Shown here one piece after another: positions 1-8,843 of a stretch of 56,025 bases of DNA. The position numbers and the translations under genes were made by a program. This DNA comes from Rathayibacter tritici. GTDB lineage: Bacteria > Actinomycetota > Actinomycetes > Actinomycetales > Microbacteriaceae. How positions within the stretch are numbered: position 1 is the stretch's first letter; each line of letters begins with the position of its first letter. The notes under the pieces are model-generated. The model did not search any database and was not told the origin of the DNA. It worked only from the letters and a program-made list of their open reading frames with translations. The DNA lies in assembly GCF_002932875.1 (NCBI RefSeq), contig NZ_PSWS01000036.1, positions 1-56,025 of the forward strand, read 5' to 3'.

Positions 1-42
1 CGCACTTTCCGCCCCGCCCGCCCTTCCCGACAGGAGAGAACG

Positions 43-1281
43 ATGACCTCGTCCGATACCACCAGCACATGCGCCTCCCGATCGGGCGAGCGCATCGGCC
101 TCTGGCTGATCGGGGCCCGGGGCAGCGTCGCCACCACGGCCGTTGTGGGCCTGCACGCGATCGCCGCAGGTGCCGCGCCCAGCTCAGGCTGTGCCACCGC
201 GACCCCCGCCTTCGAGGATGTCCCGCTCGCGGGCTTCGCCGACATCGTCGTCGGCGGCCACGACGTCGCGCCGACCCCGTTGCTCGAGAAGGCGACGGGC
301 CTCGCGGCCGGCGGCATGTTCCCGACCTCGGTGGTCGCCGAGGTCGCCGAGCGCATCGATGCGACCGACGCCGAGATCCGCCTCGCTCCCACCGACGCCG
401 CCTCGCAGCAGGAGGAGATCGACCGGCGCGCCGCCGACATCGTCGCCTTCCGCGAGCGCCACGGCCTCGCGCGGGTCGTCGTGATCGACGTCGCCTCGAC
501 CGAGGTGCTGCCGGCCGACCGCCCCGAGTTCCACGACCTCGCCGCCCTCCGCACCGCCCTCGCGCGTCCGGGCGAGCACCTGCTACCGCCGAGCTCGATC
601 GCCGCCCTCTCGGCCGTCGTCGCGGGCGCGGCCTACGCCTGCTTCACTCCGTCGACCGCGCTGGCCCTGCCGGCGCTGGACGAGTGGGCGGCCGAGGCCG
701 GGATCCCGATCGCGGGGCAGGACGGTAAGACTGGGGAGACCCTGCTGCGCAGCGTGCTCGCTCCGATGTTCACGGCGCGCGGGATGCGCGTGCTCTCGTG
801 GGCGGGCGCGAATCTGCTCGGCGGCGGCGACGGGCAGACCCTCGCCGACCCGGAGGCGGTGCGCTCGAAGCTCGTCTCGAAGAACCGCGGACTCCGCAGC
901 CTGCTGGGCGACGATGTGGTCACTCCGCTGCACATTGACAACGTGCCGGACCTCGGCGACGTCAAGACGGCGTGGGACCACGTGCACGCCGAGGGTTTCC
1001 TCGGCTCGCGGATCACCGTGCAGACGATCTGGTCGGCGTACGACTCCGCCCTCGCGGCCCCGCTGATCCTCGACCTCGCCCGCCTGCTGGCGCTCGCGGA
1101 CGAGGCTGGAGTCTCGGGCCCGGTCGGCGAGCTCGGCTTCTTCTTCAAAGACCCGTGGGGGAGCGACGTGCACGGCTTCGCCGAGCAGACCGCGGAGCTG
1201 GTGGCCTGGGCCGCCCGCACCGGTGCGCTCGTCGCCGAGCGCCGCACCCCGGTGAGCAGCAGGACGCGGAGCGATGGCTGA
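43..1281 (+). CDS. Inositol-3-phosphate synthase-like protein, first visible gene of an Ebo-type operon
   Basis: A 412-residue protein of the myo-inositol-1-phosphate synthase family, which normally converts glucose-6-phosphate to inositol-3-phosphate with NAD. The N-terminal Rossmann segment (about residues 18-40) carries IGLWLIGARGSVATTAVVG, and a second conserved stretch near residue 225 reads GQDGKTGETLL. The start has a good ribosome binding site (aggagag, 5 bases upstream). The stop overlaps the next start by 8 bases, so it is translationally coupled to the UbiA-like gene. Family members in Ebo clusters are more divergent than housekeeping Ino1, so the true substrate may be a related sugar phosphate. 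Family is well supported; the substrate is inferred. Confidence 0.85.
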   Translation: MTSSDTTSTCASRSGERIGLWLIGARGSVATTAVVGLHAIAAGAAPSSGCATATPAFEDVPLAGFADIVVGGHDVAPTPLLEKATGLAAGGMFPTSVVAEVAERIDATDAEIRLAPTDAASQQEEIDRRAADIVAFRERHGLARVVVIDVASTEVLPADRPEFHDLAALRTALARPGEHLLPPSSIAALSAVVAGAAYACFTPSTALALPALDEWAAEAGIPIAGQDGKTGETLLRSVLAPMFTARGMRVLSWAGANLLGGGDGQTLADPEAVRSKLVSKNRGLRSLLGDDVVTPLHIDNVPDLGDVKTAWDHVHAEGFLGSRITVQTIWSAYDSALAAPLILDLARLLALADEAGVSGPVGELGFFFKDPWGSDVHGFAEQTAELVAWAARTGALVAERRTPVSSRTRSDG

Positions 1282-2149
1282 GCTGCGCGACTACCTGGAG
1301 CTGGTCCGCGCGAAGGCAGCGCTGACGGTGATCGGCGACACCCTCGCGGGCGGAGCCTGGGCAGGCCGCGGACTCGGGGCGGGCACCCTCGCGCTCCCGC
1401 TGTCCTCGGCACTGCTCTACTCGGCGGGAATGGCGCTCAACGACTACTCGGACGCCGAGCTCGACGCCCGGGAGCGGCCCGAGCGGCCGATCCCGTCGGG
1501 GCGGATCCGCCGCTCGGCGGCGCTGGGCACGGCGGCCGTGCTGACCGCGGCGGGCGTCGCGGTCGCGGCCGTCGTGGACGGACGGCGCTCGCTCGCGCTC
1601 TCGCTGCCGCTCGCCGCGACGATCTGGTCGTACGACCTGCTCGCGAAGCCGACTCCGCTGGGCCCGGTCGTGATGGCGGCCTGCCGCGGACTCGACGTGC
1701 TGCTCGGCGCGGGCGCGGACGGCGTGCGCGCGGCGGCCCCCGCCTCCGCCGCCGTTGCCGCGCACACGCTGGGCGTCACTGTGCTCTCGCGCGGCGAGGT
1801 GCACGGCACCACCCCGGTCGCGGCGGGAGCGGCGGCGGCCGGGACCGCGTCGATCGCGCTGTCCACTGCGGGGGGCGTCCTGGCCGAGCGCCGGGCCGCC
1901 CCGGCCGCGGTCGTCACCGCGGGGCTGGGTCGCTGGCTCCTGCTCGTGCTCACCGCGCAGCTGCAGGCGTCGAGGACGCCGACGGCGGCGGCCGCACGCA
2001 CGGCCACCCGCGCGGGCATCACCGGGATGATCCCGCTGCAGGCCGCACTGACCGGACTGAAGCGGCCGGAGCTGGGTGCCGCGCTGCTCGCGCTCGACGC
2101 GCTCGGCTCCCTCCTGCTCCGCCGCCCGCGGACGGCGGACATCACATGA
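1274..2149 (+). CDS. eboC: UbiA-family prenyltransferase, EboC type
   Basis: A 291-residue, strongly hydrophobic membrane protein of the UbiA prenyltransferase superfamily. The first Asp-rich motif is seen as NDYSDAELDARERPERPIPSGR (residues about 56-77, cut here: NDYSDAELDARERPERPIPS), the usual N/D-rich prenyl-diphosphate and Mg site. A second, weaker site surrounds residue 116 (YDLLAKPTPLGP). Such enzymes move a prenyl chain onto an aromatic or sugar-like acceptor in the membrane. The start overlaps the upstream gene and the stop overlaps the next start (ATGA). The assignment as EboC rests on the neighbouring eboA, eboB, eboE and eboF homologues. The acceptor and product are unknown. Confidence 0.85.
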   Translation: MAELRDYLELVRAKAALTVIGDTLAGGAWAGRGLGAGTLALPLSSALLYSAGMALNDYSDAELDARERPERPIPSGRIRRSAALGTAAVLTAAGVAVAAVVDGRRSLALSLPLAATIWSYDLLAKPTPLGPVVMAACRGLDVLLGAGADGVRAAAPASAAVAAHTLGVTVLSRGEVHGTTPVAAGAAAAGTASIALSTAGGVLAERRAAPAAVVTAGLGRWLLLVLTAQLQASRTPTAAAARTATRAGITGMIPLQAALTGLKRPELGAALLALDALGSLLLRRPRTADIT

Positions 2150-3591
2150 GCGTCACCGGACCCGTGCTCGGTTACGGCACCAACGGCTTCGCCGACCACA
2201 CTCTCGAGGACGCGCTGACCGTGATCCACGCCGCCGGCTACCGCGCCGTCGCGCTCACCCTCGGGCACCCGCACCTGGATCCGTTCGCTGCCGACTGCCG
2301 CGAGCAGACGCTCGCGCTGCGGTCGCGGCTCGAGGCGCTGGACCTGCGTGTCGTAATCGAGACCGGCGCCCGCTATCTGCTCGATCCCTTCACCAAGCAC
2401 CGGCCCACGCTGGTCGATCAGGAGGCGGAACCGCGGCTGCGGTTCGTGGAGCGCGCCATCGAGATCGCCGCGCTGCTGGGCGCCGACGCAGTCTCGCTCT
2501 GGTCGGGCGTCGTGCCCGCGGGCGGTGACCGGGCTGCGGCCTGGCGTCTCCTGGTCGAGCGGATGCGCGGTCTGGTCGCCCTGGCCGAGCGCCACGGTGT
2601 GCGGCTGGCATTCGAGCCCGAGCCGGGGATGCTGGTCGAAACGGTCGCCGACGCGCTGCTGCTGCGCCGCGAACTCGGCGATCCGGACGCATTCGGGCTG
2701 ACGGTCGACCTCGGGCACTGCGTCGTGGTCGAGCCCGAGGGCGTGGTCGGCGCCCTCCGCAGCGCCGCCGGCCTGCTGCTCAACGTGCAGGTCGACGACA
2801 TGCTCCCGGAGCGGCACGAGCACCTCGAACTCGGTACCGGCTCCCTCGACCTCGCTGCGGCTTTCGCCACCCTCGCCGAGATCGGCTACAGCGGGATCGC
2901 GGCCGTCGAGCTGCCCCGGCACTCGCACGACGCGCCACGCGTGGCCATCGCGAGCATCGCGGCGATTCAGGAGGCGCGCGGCGGCGCCTCGGCGCACGTC
3001 GAGCACCCGTGGACCACGTCCGCCCGCGTCGCGGTCCTGGAGCGCCCGTCGCGGATCGAGCGCTTCTTCCCCACTGCGGGTCGCGAAGCCGGACGCGAAC
3101 CGGTGCGGCCTGCCGAGGATCCGCAGGGCCTGGTCCACGGCACGCACGACGACGCAGCCCGCGCCGCCCTGGTGCAGTCCGCGGCGCAGGCCCTCACGGA
3201 CGACGACCTGGCCGTGCTCCTCCTCCGCCTCTACCGCGGCGGGGACGGCGCCGAGCGCCGCGGCGTGCTGGCCGGGCTGAACGCCCTGGCCGGCCCGGGT
3301 CCTGCGACCACCGCCGTCGGCCTGGAGCTGACCGCCGACGCCCTGCGCGCCAACGACACCGGTCTCGTCGCCGTCGCGATGGGCCCCTTCGCCCGCGGCC
3401 ACCTCGACGCGCACGCCTGGCGGCACGGGGTCCTCAAGCTCGTCTTCCTCGGCATCCCGCTCGCAGCGGTCGCCGGGCTCCAGGAGCGCAGTGACGCCGA
3501 GCTGCGGGCGATGGCCGAACGTTTCGCCGACGAGCGCCGCGCGGCCGGGCGCCCTCTCCCGAACGATCTGGCGGTGCTCCTGCCGAGCTGA
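2146..3591 (+). CDS. eboA: TIM-barrel isomerase/epimerase domain fused to an EboA domain
   Basis: A 481-residue two-domain protein. Residues about 8-275 form a sugar-phosphate isomerase/epimerase (AP endonuclease family 2-like) barrel, with acidic and histidine ligands in FEPEPGML (near 165), VDLGHCVV (near 186) and VELPRHSHD (near 255). Residues about 300-481 match the EboA domain (start near RIERFFPTAGREAG, ends in LPNDLAVLLPS). In cyanobacterial and pseudomonad Ebo clusters EboA is normally a separate protein, so the fusion is notable. It starts within the last codon of eboC (ATGA overlap). The barrel probably acts on a small metabolite of the pathway; no reaction can be named from sequence alone. 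Confidence 0.82.
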   Translation: MSVTGPVLGYGTNGFADHTLEDALTVIHAAGYRAVALTLGHPHLDPFAADCREQTLALRSRLEALDLRVVIETGARYLLDPFTKHRPTLVDQEAEPRLRFVERAIEIAALLGADAVSLWSGVVPAGGDRAAAWRLLVERMRGLVALAERHGVRLAFEPEPGMLVETVADALLLRRELGDPDAFGLTVDLGHCVVVEPEGVVGALRSAAGLLLNVQVDDMLPERHEHLELGTGSLDLAAAFATLAEIGYSGIAAVELPRHSHDAPRVAIASIAAIQEARGGASAHVEHPWTTSARVAVLERPSRIERFFPTAGREAGREPVRPAEDPQGLVHGTHDDAARAALVQSAAQALTDDDLAVLLLRLYRGGDGAERRGVLAGLNALAGPGPATTAVGLELTADALRANDTGLVAVAMGPFARGHLDAHAWRHGVLKLVFLGIPLAAVAGLQERSDAELRAMAERFADERRAAGRPLPNDLAVLLPS

Positions 3592-3650
3592 CCGCCCCCG
3601 AACGTCGCCCCGACCGCGGGCCCACCACCACCGATGAGAAAGGCGCGACG

Positions 3651-4535
3651 ATGCGCATCTTCGACCCGCACATTCACATGACCTCCCGCACCACCGACGA
3701 CTACCAGGCGATGTTCGACGCCGGCGTCCGCGCGGTTGTCGAACCCTCCTTCTGGCTCGGCCAGCCGCGCACCAACGTCGGCTCGTTCACCGACTACTTC
3801 GACGCCCTGATCGGCTGGGAGCGCTTCCGCGCCGCGCAGTTCGGCATCCGGCACCACTGCACCATCGGGCTCAACCCGAAGGAGGCGAACGACCCGCGCT
3901 GCCGGGCCGTGCTGCCCGAGCTGGACCGCTACCTCGCCAAGGACGGCGTGGTCGCGGTCGGCGAGACCGGCTACGACTCGCTCACCCCCGAGGAGGACCA
4001 GGTCTTCCGTCAGCAGCTCGAGCTCGCCGGCGAGCACGGCCTGCCCGCGATGGTGCACACCCCGCACCGCGACAAGGAGTCGGGTACCCGCCGCACCCTC
4101 GAGGTGGTCGCCGACTCGGGGCTCGCGCCCGGTCAGGTGCTGGTCGATCACCTCAACGAGGTCACGGTCGACGCCGTCCGCGACTCCGGCTGCTGGATGG
4201 GCTTCTCGATCTACCCCGACACCAAGATGGACGAGACCCGCCTGGTGACGCTGGTCGAGCGGATCGGCCTGGACCGCGTGCTGGTCAACTCCGCCGCAGA
4301 CTGGGGCCGCTCCGATCCGCTCACGACCGCGAAGACCGGCCGCCTGCTCCTCGTGGCCGGTTTCAGCGCGGCCGACGTGGACCGGCTGCTCTGGCAGAAC
4401 CCGGTCGAGTTCTACGGGCAGAGCGGACGCCTGGACCTCTCGCCCGTCGCGGGTGTCGACGTGGCCCGAGCGAGCCGCACCTTCGAGGGCAACTCCGTGC
4501 TCCGGGGCGCGCCGCGCATGGCGGAGGTCCTCTGA
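3651..4535 (+). CDS. eboB: TatD-family metal-dependent hydrolase, EboB type
   Basis: A 294-residue amidohydrolase-superfamily protein. The N-terminal metal-binding DPHIHM lies at residues 5-10, a carboxylate in VGETGYDS near residue 106, a His-rich strand (MVHTPHRDKESG) near residue 138, and HLNEV near residue 167. These fit the TatD/EboB subgroup rather than classic DNase TatD. It starts 59 bases after the eboA-like gene behind a gagaaaggcg ribosome binding site. Its stop overlaps the eboE start by one base. The hydrolytic substrate in Ebo pathways is not known; the role in the pathway follows from context only. Confidence 0.85.
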   Translation: MRIFDPHIHMTSRTTDDYQAMFDAGVRAVVEPSFWLGQPRTNVGSFTDYFDALIGWERFRAAQFGIRHHCTIGLNPKEANDPRCRAVLPELDRYLAKDGVVAVGETGYDSLTPEEDQVFRQQLELAGEHGLPAMVHTPHRDKESGTRRTLEVVADSGLAPGQVLVDHLNEVTVDAVRDSGCWMGFSIYPDTKMDETRLVTLVERIGLDRVLVNSAADWGRSDPLTTAKTGRLLLVAGFSAADVDRLLWQNPVEFYGQSGRLDLSPVAGVDVARASRTFEGNSVLRGAPRMAEVL

Positions 4536-5686
4536 TGCACCTCTCGTACTGCACCAACGTCCACCCCGCCGAGGACCTGGCCGGAGTGGTCCGCCAGCTC
4601 GACGTGTACGCCGGACCCGCGCGCGTGGCCGCCGGGCTCGCGCTGGTCGGAGTCGGTCTGTGGATCCCGCGGGATCTCGCGGCCCGGCTGGTCGCGAGCG
4701 CCGAGGACCGCGCCGTTCTGCGGGCGGCCCTCCAGCGCAACGGCCTCGAAGTCCGCACGCTCAACGCCTTCCCGTACGCCGCGTTCCACGCCGAGGTCGT
4801 CAAGCTCGACGTCTACCGGCCCGACTGGACCACCCCGGAGCGCCTGCAGTACACGATCGACTGCGCGCGGGTCCTCGCCGACCTGCTGCCCGCGGGCGCC
4901 GACGGCAGCATCTCGACGCTGCCGCTGGGCTGGCGCGAGGGCTGGGGCCAGGAGCAGGACGACGCGGCCTGCCGCAACCTCGCCCGCCTCGTCGAGGAAC
5001 TGCGCGACCTGCGCCGCTCCACCGGCCACGCGATCCGCCTGGCGATCGAGCCCGAGCCCGGCTGCATCCTCGATACGGTCGACGACGTCGTCGACTGGCT
5101 GCACCCGCGGTTCGGAGTGGTGGATCCGGCTTTCGTCGGCGTCTGCCTGGACACCTGCCACCTCGCCGTCTCCTTCGCCGACCCGGCCACCGCCGTCCGG
5201 CGCATCCGCGACGCGGGCCTGCGCGTGGTGAAGGTGCAGGCCTCGGCCGCGCTGCACCTGGAGGATCCGGCCGGCCGCGCCGCGCTGGCTCCGTTCGTCG
5301 AGAAGCGCTACCTGCACCAGACCCGCGAGAACGGGATCGACGGCGTGCTCCGCGTCGATGACGTGCCGGAGGCGCTCGACACGCTCCCCGGTACCGGCCC
5401 CTGGCGGGTGCACTTCCACGTGCCGCTGCACCACCGGCCGGAGGCGCCGCTCTCGGCGACGACGGCCGTGCTCGTGGAGGCGGTCTCCGCGGTCGACGCG
5501 GCCTGGCCGTACGACGAGATCCACCTCGACGTCGAGACGTACACCTGGTCGGTGCTCGCCGACGCGCCGAGCGACCTCTCTACGGGCATCGGCGCCGAAC
5601 TCGCCTGGGCGGCCGAGCACCTGCTCACTCCCGCCTCCCGCGACGCGCTACTGGCGCCCCTCCTCCCGCAGGCGGCGGCGCTGTGA
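4535..5686 (+). CDS. eboE: Metabolite traffic protein EboE, TIM-barrel family
   Basis: A 383-residue xylose-isomerase-like TIM barrel that begins with the EboE hallmark SYCTNVHPAEDL (residues 4-15). Further barrel ligands are visible as AIEPEPGC near residue 172, CLDTCHLAVS near 207 and HFHVPLHH near 295. EboE proteins are found only in ebo clusters, where the cluster is needed for moving scytonemin precursors out of the cytoplasm in cyanobacteria (established for that system; transfer to this organism is inference). The start overlaps eboB (TGATG) and the stop overlaps the eboF GTG start, so translation is coupled. Confidence 0.88.
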   Translation: MHLSYCTNVHPAEDLAGVVRQLDVYAGPARVAAGLALVGVGLWIPRDLAARLVASAEDRAVLRAALQRNGLEVRTLNAFPYAAFHAEVVKLDVYRPDWTTPERLQYTIDCARVLADLLPAGADGSISTLPLGWREGWGQEQDDAACRNLARLVEELRDLRRSTGHAIRLAIEPEPGCILDTVDDVVDWLHPRFGVVDPAFVGVCLDTCHLAVSFADPATAVRRIRDAGLRVVKVQASAALHLEDPAGRAALAPFVEKRYLHQTRENGIDGVLRVDDVPEALDTLPGTGPWRVHFHVPLHHRPEAPLSATTAVLVEAVSAVDAAWPYDEIHLDVETYTWSVLADAPSDLSTGIGAELAWAAEHLLTPASRDALLAPLLPQAAAL

Positions 5687-7128
5687 GGCCCGTGCTGCTG
5701 CTCGACGTGGTCGGGCTGACCTCGACGGCGCTCGCCGACATGCCCCGCCTCTCGCGCCTCGCCCGCGACGGCGGGCGGCTGCCGTTGGACACGATCCTGC
5801 CCGCGGTCACCTGCAGCGTGCAGTCCACGATGCTCACCGGGTCGATGCCCGCCCAGCACGGGATCGTCGGCAACGGCTGGTACTTCCGCGACCTCGGCGA
5901 GGTGCACCTCTGGCGCCAGCACAACCGCCTGGTCACCGGGGAGAAGGTCTGGGAGACCGCGCGTCGGCGCGGCGGGGAGCCGTACCGCGCGGCGAACATC
6001 GGCTGGTGGTACGCGATGGGGGCGACGACCGATGTCACCGTCACTCCGCGCCCGATCTACCACGCGGACGGCCGCAAGTCTCCCGACGCCTACGTGCGCC
6101 CGCCGGCGCTGCACGACGAGCTGGTGTCGCGCTTCGGCGCGTTCCCGCTGTTCCAGTACTGGGGGCCGACCGCGTCGCTGCGCTCGACGCAGTGGATGGT
6201 CGACGCGACCCGGCACGTGCTGGCCGGTGACGGCTCCGGCCCGCCCGAGCTGACCACGGCGTACCTGCCGCACCTCGACTACGACCTTCAGCGCTTCGGA
6301 CCGGACTCGCCCGAGGCGCGCCGGGCCGCGACGGAGCTGGACGTGGTGCTCGCTCCGCTCCTCGATGACGCGGAGGCACAGGGCGCGTCAGTGATCGTGG
6401 TCGCCGAGTACGGGATCGCCGACGCGGATACCCCGGTCGACGTGAACCGGGCGCTGCGGAGGGAGGGCCTGCTCGAGGTGTATGTGCAGGACGGCCGCGA
6501 GCAGCTGGATCCGTGGACCTCGCGCGCGTTCGCCGTCGCCGACCACCAGGTCGCCCACGTCTACGTGCAGGACGCGGCCGATCTGCCGCGGGTGCGCTCG
6601 CTCCTCGAGGCGCTCGACGGCGTCGACGAGGTGCTCGATCGGGAGGCGCAGGCCCGCTACGGCCTCGACCACGAGCGCTCGGGCGAGTTCGTCGTGGTCG
6701 CCCGGCCGGGCGCGTGGTTCACCTACTACTACTGGCTCGACGACGACCGCGCGCCCGACTTCGCCCGCGGCGTCGATATCCACCGCAAGCCCGGCTACGA
6801 CCCGGCCGAGCTCTTCTTCGACCCGGCCGACCCGCTGGTGAAGGCGAAGGCGGCGGGCAACCTGGCCAAGAAGGCGCTCGGACTGCGCTACGCGATGAAC
6901 CTGGTGCCGCTGGACGCGTCGCTGGTGCGCGGCACCCACGGGAGGCTGCCGTCCTCGTCGGCCGACACTCCGCTCGTGCTGGCCTCGGACGCGGACCTGC
7001 TGCCGCCCGGCGCCGCGTCGCTCCCGGCCACCGCGGTGCGCGACCTGGTGCTCGCGGCGCACGGGCCGTCCTCGGCGGGTGCTCACGACCAGCGAGCGAG
7101 TCGGTCCTCGACCATCGGAGCGTTCTAG
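5683..7128 (+). CDS. eboF: Alkaline phosphatase/nucleotide pyrophosphatase superfamily protein, EboF type
   Basis: A 481-residue type I phosphodiesterase/nucleotide pyrophosphatase. The first metal-binding Asp is in LLLDVVG (D8), and the nucleophile Thr sits in AVTCSVQSTMLTG (about T43). Later metal ligands lie in PHLDYDLQ (near 205), VVAEYGI (near 247) and near the C terminus at GTHGRL (about residue 426). A GTG start overlaps eboE. No signal peptide is seen, so it should act in the cytoplasm, releasing phosphate or a nucleotide-linked group from a pathway intermediate. It is the last gene of the operon; a 300-base low-GC gap follows. Confidence 0.85.
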   Translation: MRPVLLLDVVGLTSTALADMPRLSRLARDGGRLPLDTILPAVTCSVQSTMLTGSMPAQHGIVGNGWYFRDLGEVHLWRQHNRLVTGEKVWETARRRGGEPYRAANIGWWYAMGATTDVTVTPRPIYHADGRKSPDAYVRPPALHDELVSRFGAFPLFQYWGPTASLRSTQWMVDATRHVLAGDGSGPPELTTAYLPHLDYDLQRFGPDSPEARRAATELDVVLAPLLDDAEAQGASVIVVAEYGIADADTPVDVNRALRREGLLEVYVQDGREQLDPWTSRAFAVADHQVAHVYVQDAADLPRVRSLLEALDGVDEVLDREAQARYGLDHERSGEFVVVARPGAWFTYYYWLDDDRAPDFARGVDIHRKPGYDPAELFFDPADPLVKAKAAGNLAKKALGLRYAMNLVPLDASLVRGTHGRLPSSSADTPLVLASDADLLPPGAASLPATAVRDLVLAAHGPSSAGAHDQRASRSSTIGAF

Positions 7129-7429
7129 GCGAGCGCGGTCCGCCAGACTTTTCGCGCGAGAGAGTATGTGTCTATATACACACCATTCTTGAAGCGCGAA
7201 GTCGATGCGCTATGACTGTACTAAAAATTCGGGGTCTGGGCAGGCTGTGCAGTCATTGCTGCTCCTCGTCGAAAACAGCCTCCTACGGCTGAATATATCC
7301 GTGAGGATCGTTCTTGCGTCATGAGACACATCCGCCACGTGGGACGGCGGCAGGGCACGCGGGCTGGATTCTGACATGGCAGCGAGGCGCGTAGCCTCGA
7401 GCTATGTACACGCCGTGGGCTTCTCGTAA
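7129..7429. other. Low-GC junction between the ebo operon and the defence island
   Basis: A gene-free stretch clearly richer in A and T than both sides. It includes an imperfect palindrome around 7170-7184 (gtgtctatatacac) and an A-run near 7212. No convincing ORF, tRNA or attachment repeat was seen. It probably marks the left edge of the acquired, decaying segment. Confidence 0.4.
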
Positions 7430-7675
7430 CGCCGCCCGGTGCTCATCGACGGATGCTATTAGCACGGTTGTCCCAAGCGCTTTAAGACGCCGTCGACAAA
7501 CCGCGACTACGGGGAGGGCAGGATCGGTCGAAACCGGCTCCGCGATATCGAGACCACCGAGTTGCTGGAGGAACGAGGCTGGCGCGTGCTGCGGTTCTGG
7601 AAACACGAAGCTCCCACCTCTCTCGCCACGAGTGTCGTGGACGTCGTGCGCGACCGACGAGAGGTCACTCCCTGA
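7430..7675 (+). pseudogene. vsr: Very short patch repair endonuclease (Vsr) remnant with an in-frame stop
   Basis: In the frame of 7439-7675 the translation gives PVLIDGCY, then TAG at 7460, then HGCPKRFKTPSTNRDYG and, further on, LLEERGWRVLRFWKHE. This is the core of a Vsr T:G-mismatch nickase, whose family motif is DGCFWHGCP, so the tryptophan codon appears to have become TAG. An in-frame TAA at 7427 shows that the N-terminal third is lost. The recognisable C-terminal part runs to the TGA at 7673-7675 and overlaps the convergent restriction gene by 11 bases. Vsr normally accompanies a C5-cytosine methyltransferase, and an intact one lies 1.3 kb downstream. Not functional as read. Confidence 0.8.
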
Positions 7676-8843
7676 GGGCGGATAGGCTCTCCGCCCAGTC
7701 GTCGGTGATCGTCTGGATCGGCGCGAGCCGGTCGGGAAAGTCCTTATGCCGCGCCATACGTGAGGTGAGCCCGTAACGGAACTCCCATCGTCCAGCCGGT
7801 GAGAAGAGGCAGGCCGCGACGACGTCAAACCCGTCGACGGGATAGAAGCGCGAGGCGGGATCTCCCTTGGAGGCCCGGGTCTTCTGAACCTCGACCTTGA
7901 AGCTGCCGCTGGCGGAGGTCTTCGGGCTTGCGTTCTTGCACTCGACTCTCCTCACCCTGCCGTCCGAGAGGGTGACGTTGAAGTCGTGCATCGCGTCCAC
8001 GTCGAGCCGCTCGACCGCGGCGATGTCGGGCGAACTGTCGAGCAGGTGCTCCAGGTGGTATTCGGCGACCCCACCGCGGACGGCGACCGAAAGCCGGTTA
8101 CGGCCGCCGATGATGTCGAGGATCTGCTCGCTGGTGAGTGCGAACTGCTCCTCCAACACGTGCCGACGTGGCAGCTCGTCGACCGCCGTCTTGTCTGCGA
8201 GTGCGACAGCAGCCGAGTATCGCAGCGGCGGGTCCAAGCGCAGAGAGGTCGCTCGTCGTTCGAGACGTGCGTACTCGATGAGGCGGTCGGGGGTGAACGC
8301 GACGACTGTCTCCAGGCTGGTGGGGGAGCGGGGCTCGGAGCGTTTCGTTCCTGGCCGGTTGATCTTCTCCCAGACGTGCCAGCCGGACGCTGCGGCCTGT
8401 TGGATCTCGGCGTCCTTGGCATAGAAGGAGATGCCCATCGGCAGAGGGTCCCAGAGGTTGGCGTCCAGGCCGAGGATGACGCCGTCGGCGAGGTCGACGC
8501 CGAGGATCATGGTCACGTCCACGCCGGCGACATCCCGCCCGACGGGGTGCTCTCGCTTCCAGGACTCCTCGGCGCCGTAGCGGAGCTGTCCGCGGACCTC
8601 GTCGTCGGGACGGTTCTTGATCGAGTTCCCGGTGACGCGGAAGGGGTAGATGAGCATCCCGATCCGCTCGTCGGAGTCCAGCTGCACGCCGAGGTAGACC
8701 GGCGCGCGGTGTCGGTCGCTCGCATACAGCACACGGCCGCCGGAGGCACGTACGGCGTCGAGGAGGAATGCGTGTAAGTCGCTGCGCCCCTGGACGCGGT
8801 AGACCTCGCCGAAGGCGCGTCCGGCGAGCGTCTCTTCCTCCAC
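7665..8843 (-). CDS. Putative type II restriction endonuclease paired with the C5 methyltransferase
   Basis: A 392-residue protein. The GTG start at 8843 was chosen because it follows a ggaagagg ribosome binding site, whereas the longer upstream reading has no coding character. The C-terminal third has a PD-(D/E)XK-like pattern: DFNVTLSDGR followed by RRVECKNASPK (about residues 293-312), with the ECK triad part of the motif. The middle (about 40-170) is unassigned. It is divergent from the methyltransferase gene with 151 bases between the starts, the usual layout of a type II restriction-modification pair. Enzyme type and target sequence are inferred from context; I do not recognise a named family. 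Confidence 0.65.
   Translation of the reverse strand: MEEETLAGRAFGEVYRVQGRSDLHAFLLDAVRASGGRVLYASDRHRAPVYLGVQLDSDERIGMLIYPFRVTGNSIKNRPDDEVRGQLRYGAEESWKREHPVGRDVAGVDVTMILGVDLADGVILGLDANLWDPLPMGISFYAKDAEIQQAAASGWHVWEKINRPGTKRSEPRSPTSLETVVAFTPDRLIEYARLERRATSLRLDPPLRYSAAVALADKTAVDELPRRHVLEEQFALTSEQILDIIGGRNRLSVAVRGGVAEYHLEHLLDSSPDIAAVERLDVDAMHDFNVTLSDGRVRRVECKNASPKTSASGSFKVEVQKTRASKGDPASRFYPVDGFDVVAACLFSPAGRWEFRYGLTSRMARHKDFPDRLAPIQTITDDWAESLSALRE

Noticed and set aside
1444..3426. Long - strand ORF (660 codons) opposite eboC and the eboA-like gene
   Set aside because: Its translation is low-complexity Arg/Ala/Gly, and it lies entirely opposite two genes with clear family motifs; it is a high-GC shadow.
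7170..7184. Possible attachment site at the left island edge
   Set aside because: The short palindrome has no matching copy at the right side (near 12450-12900) and no integrase gene is found.
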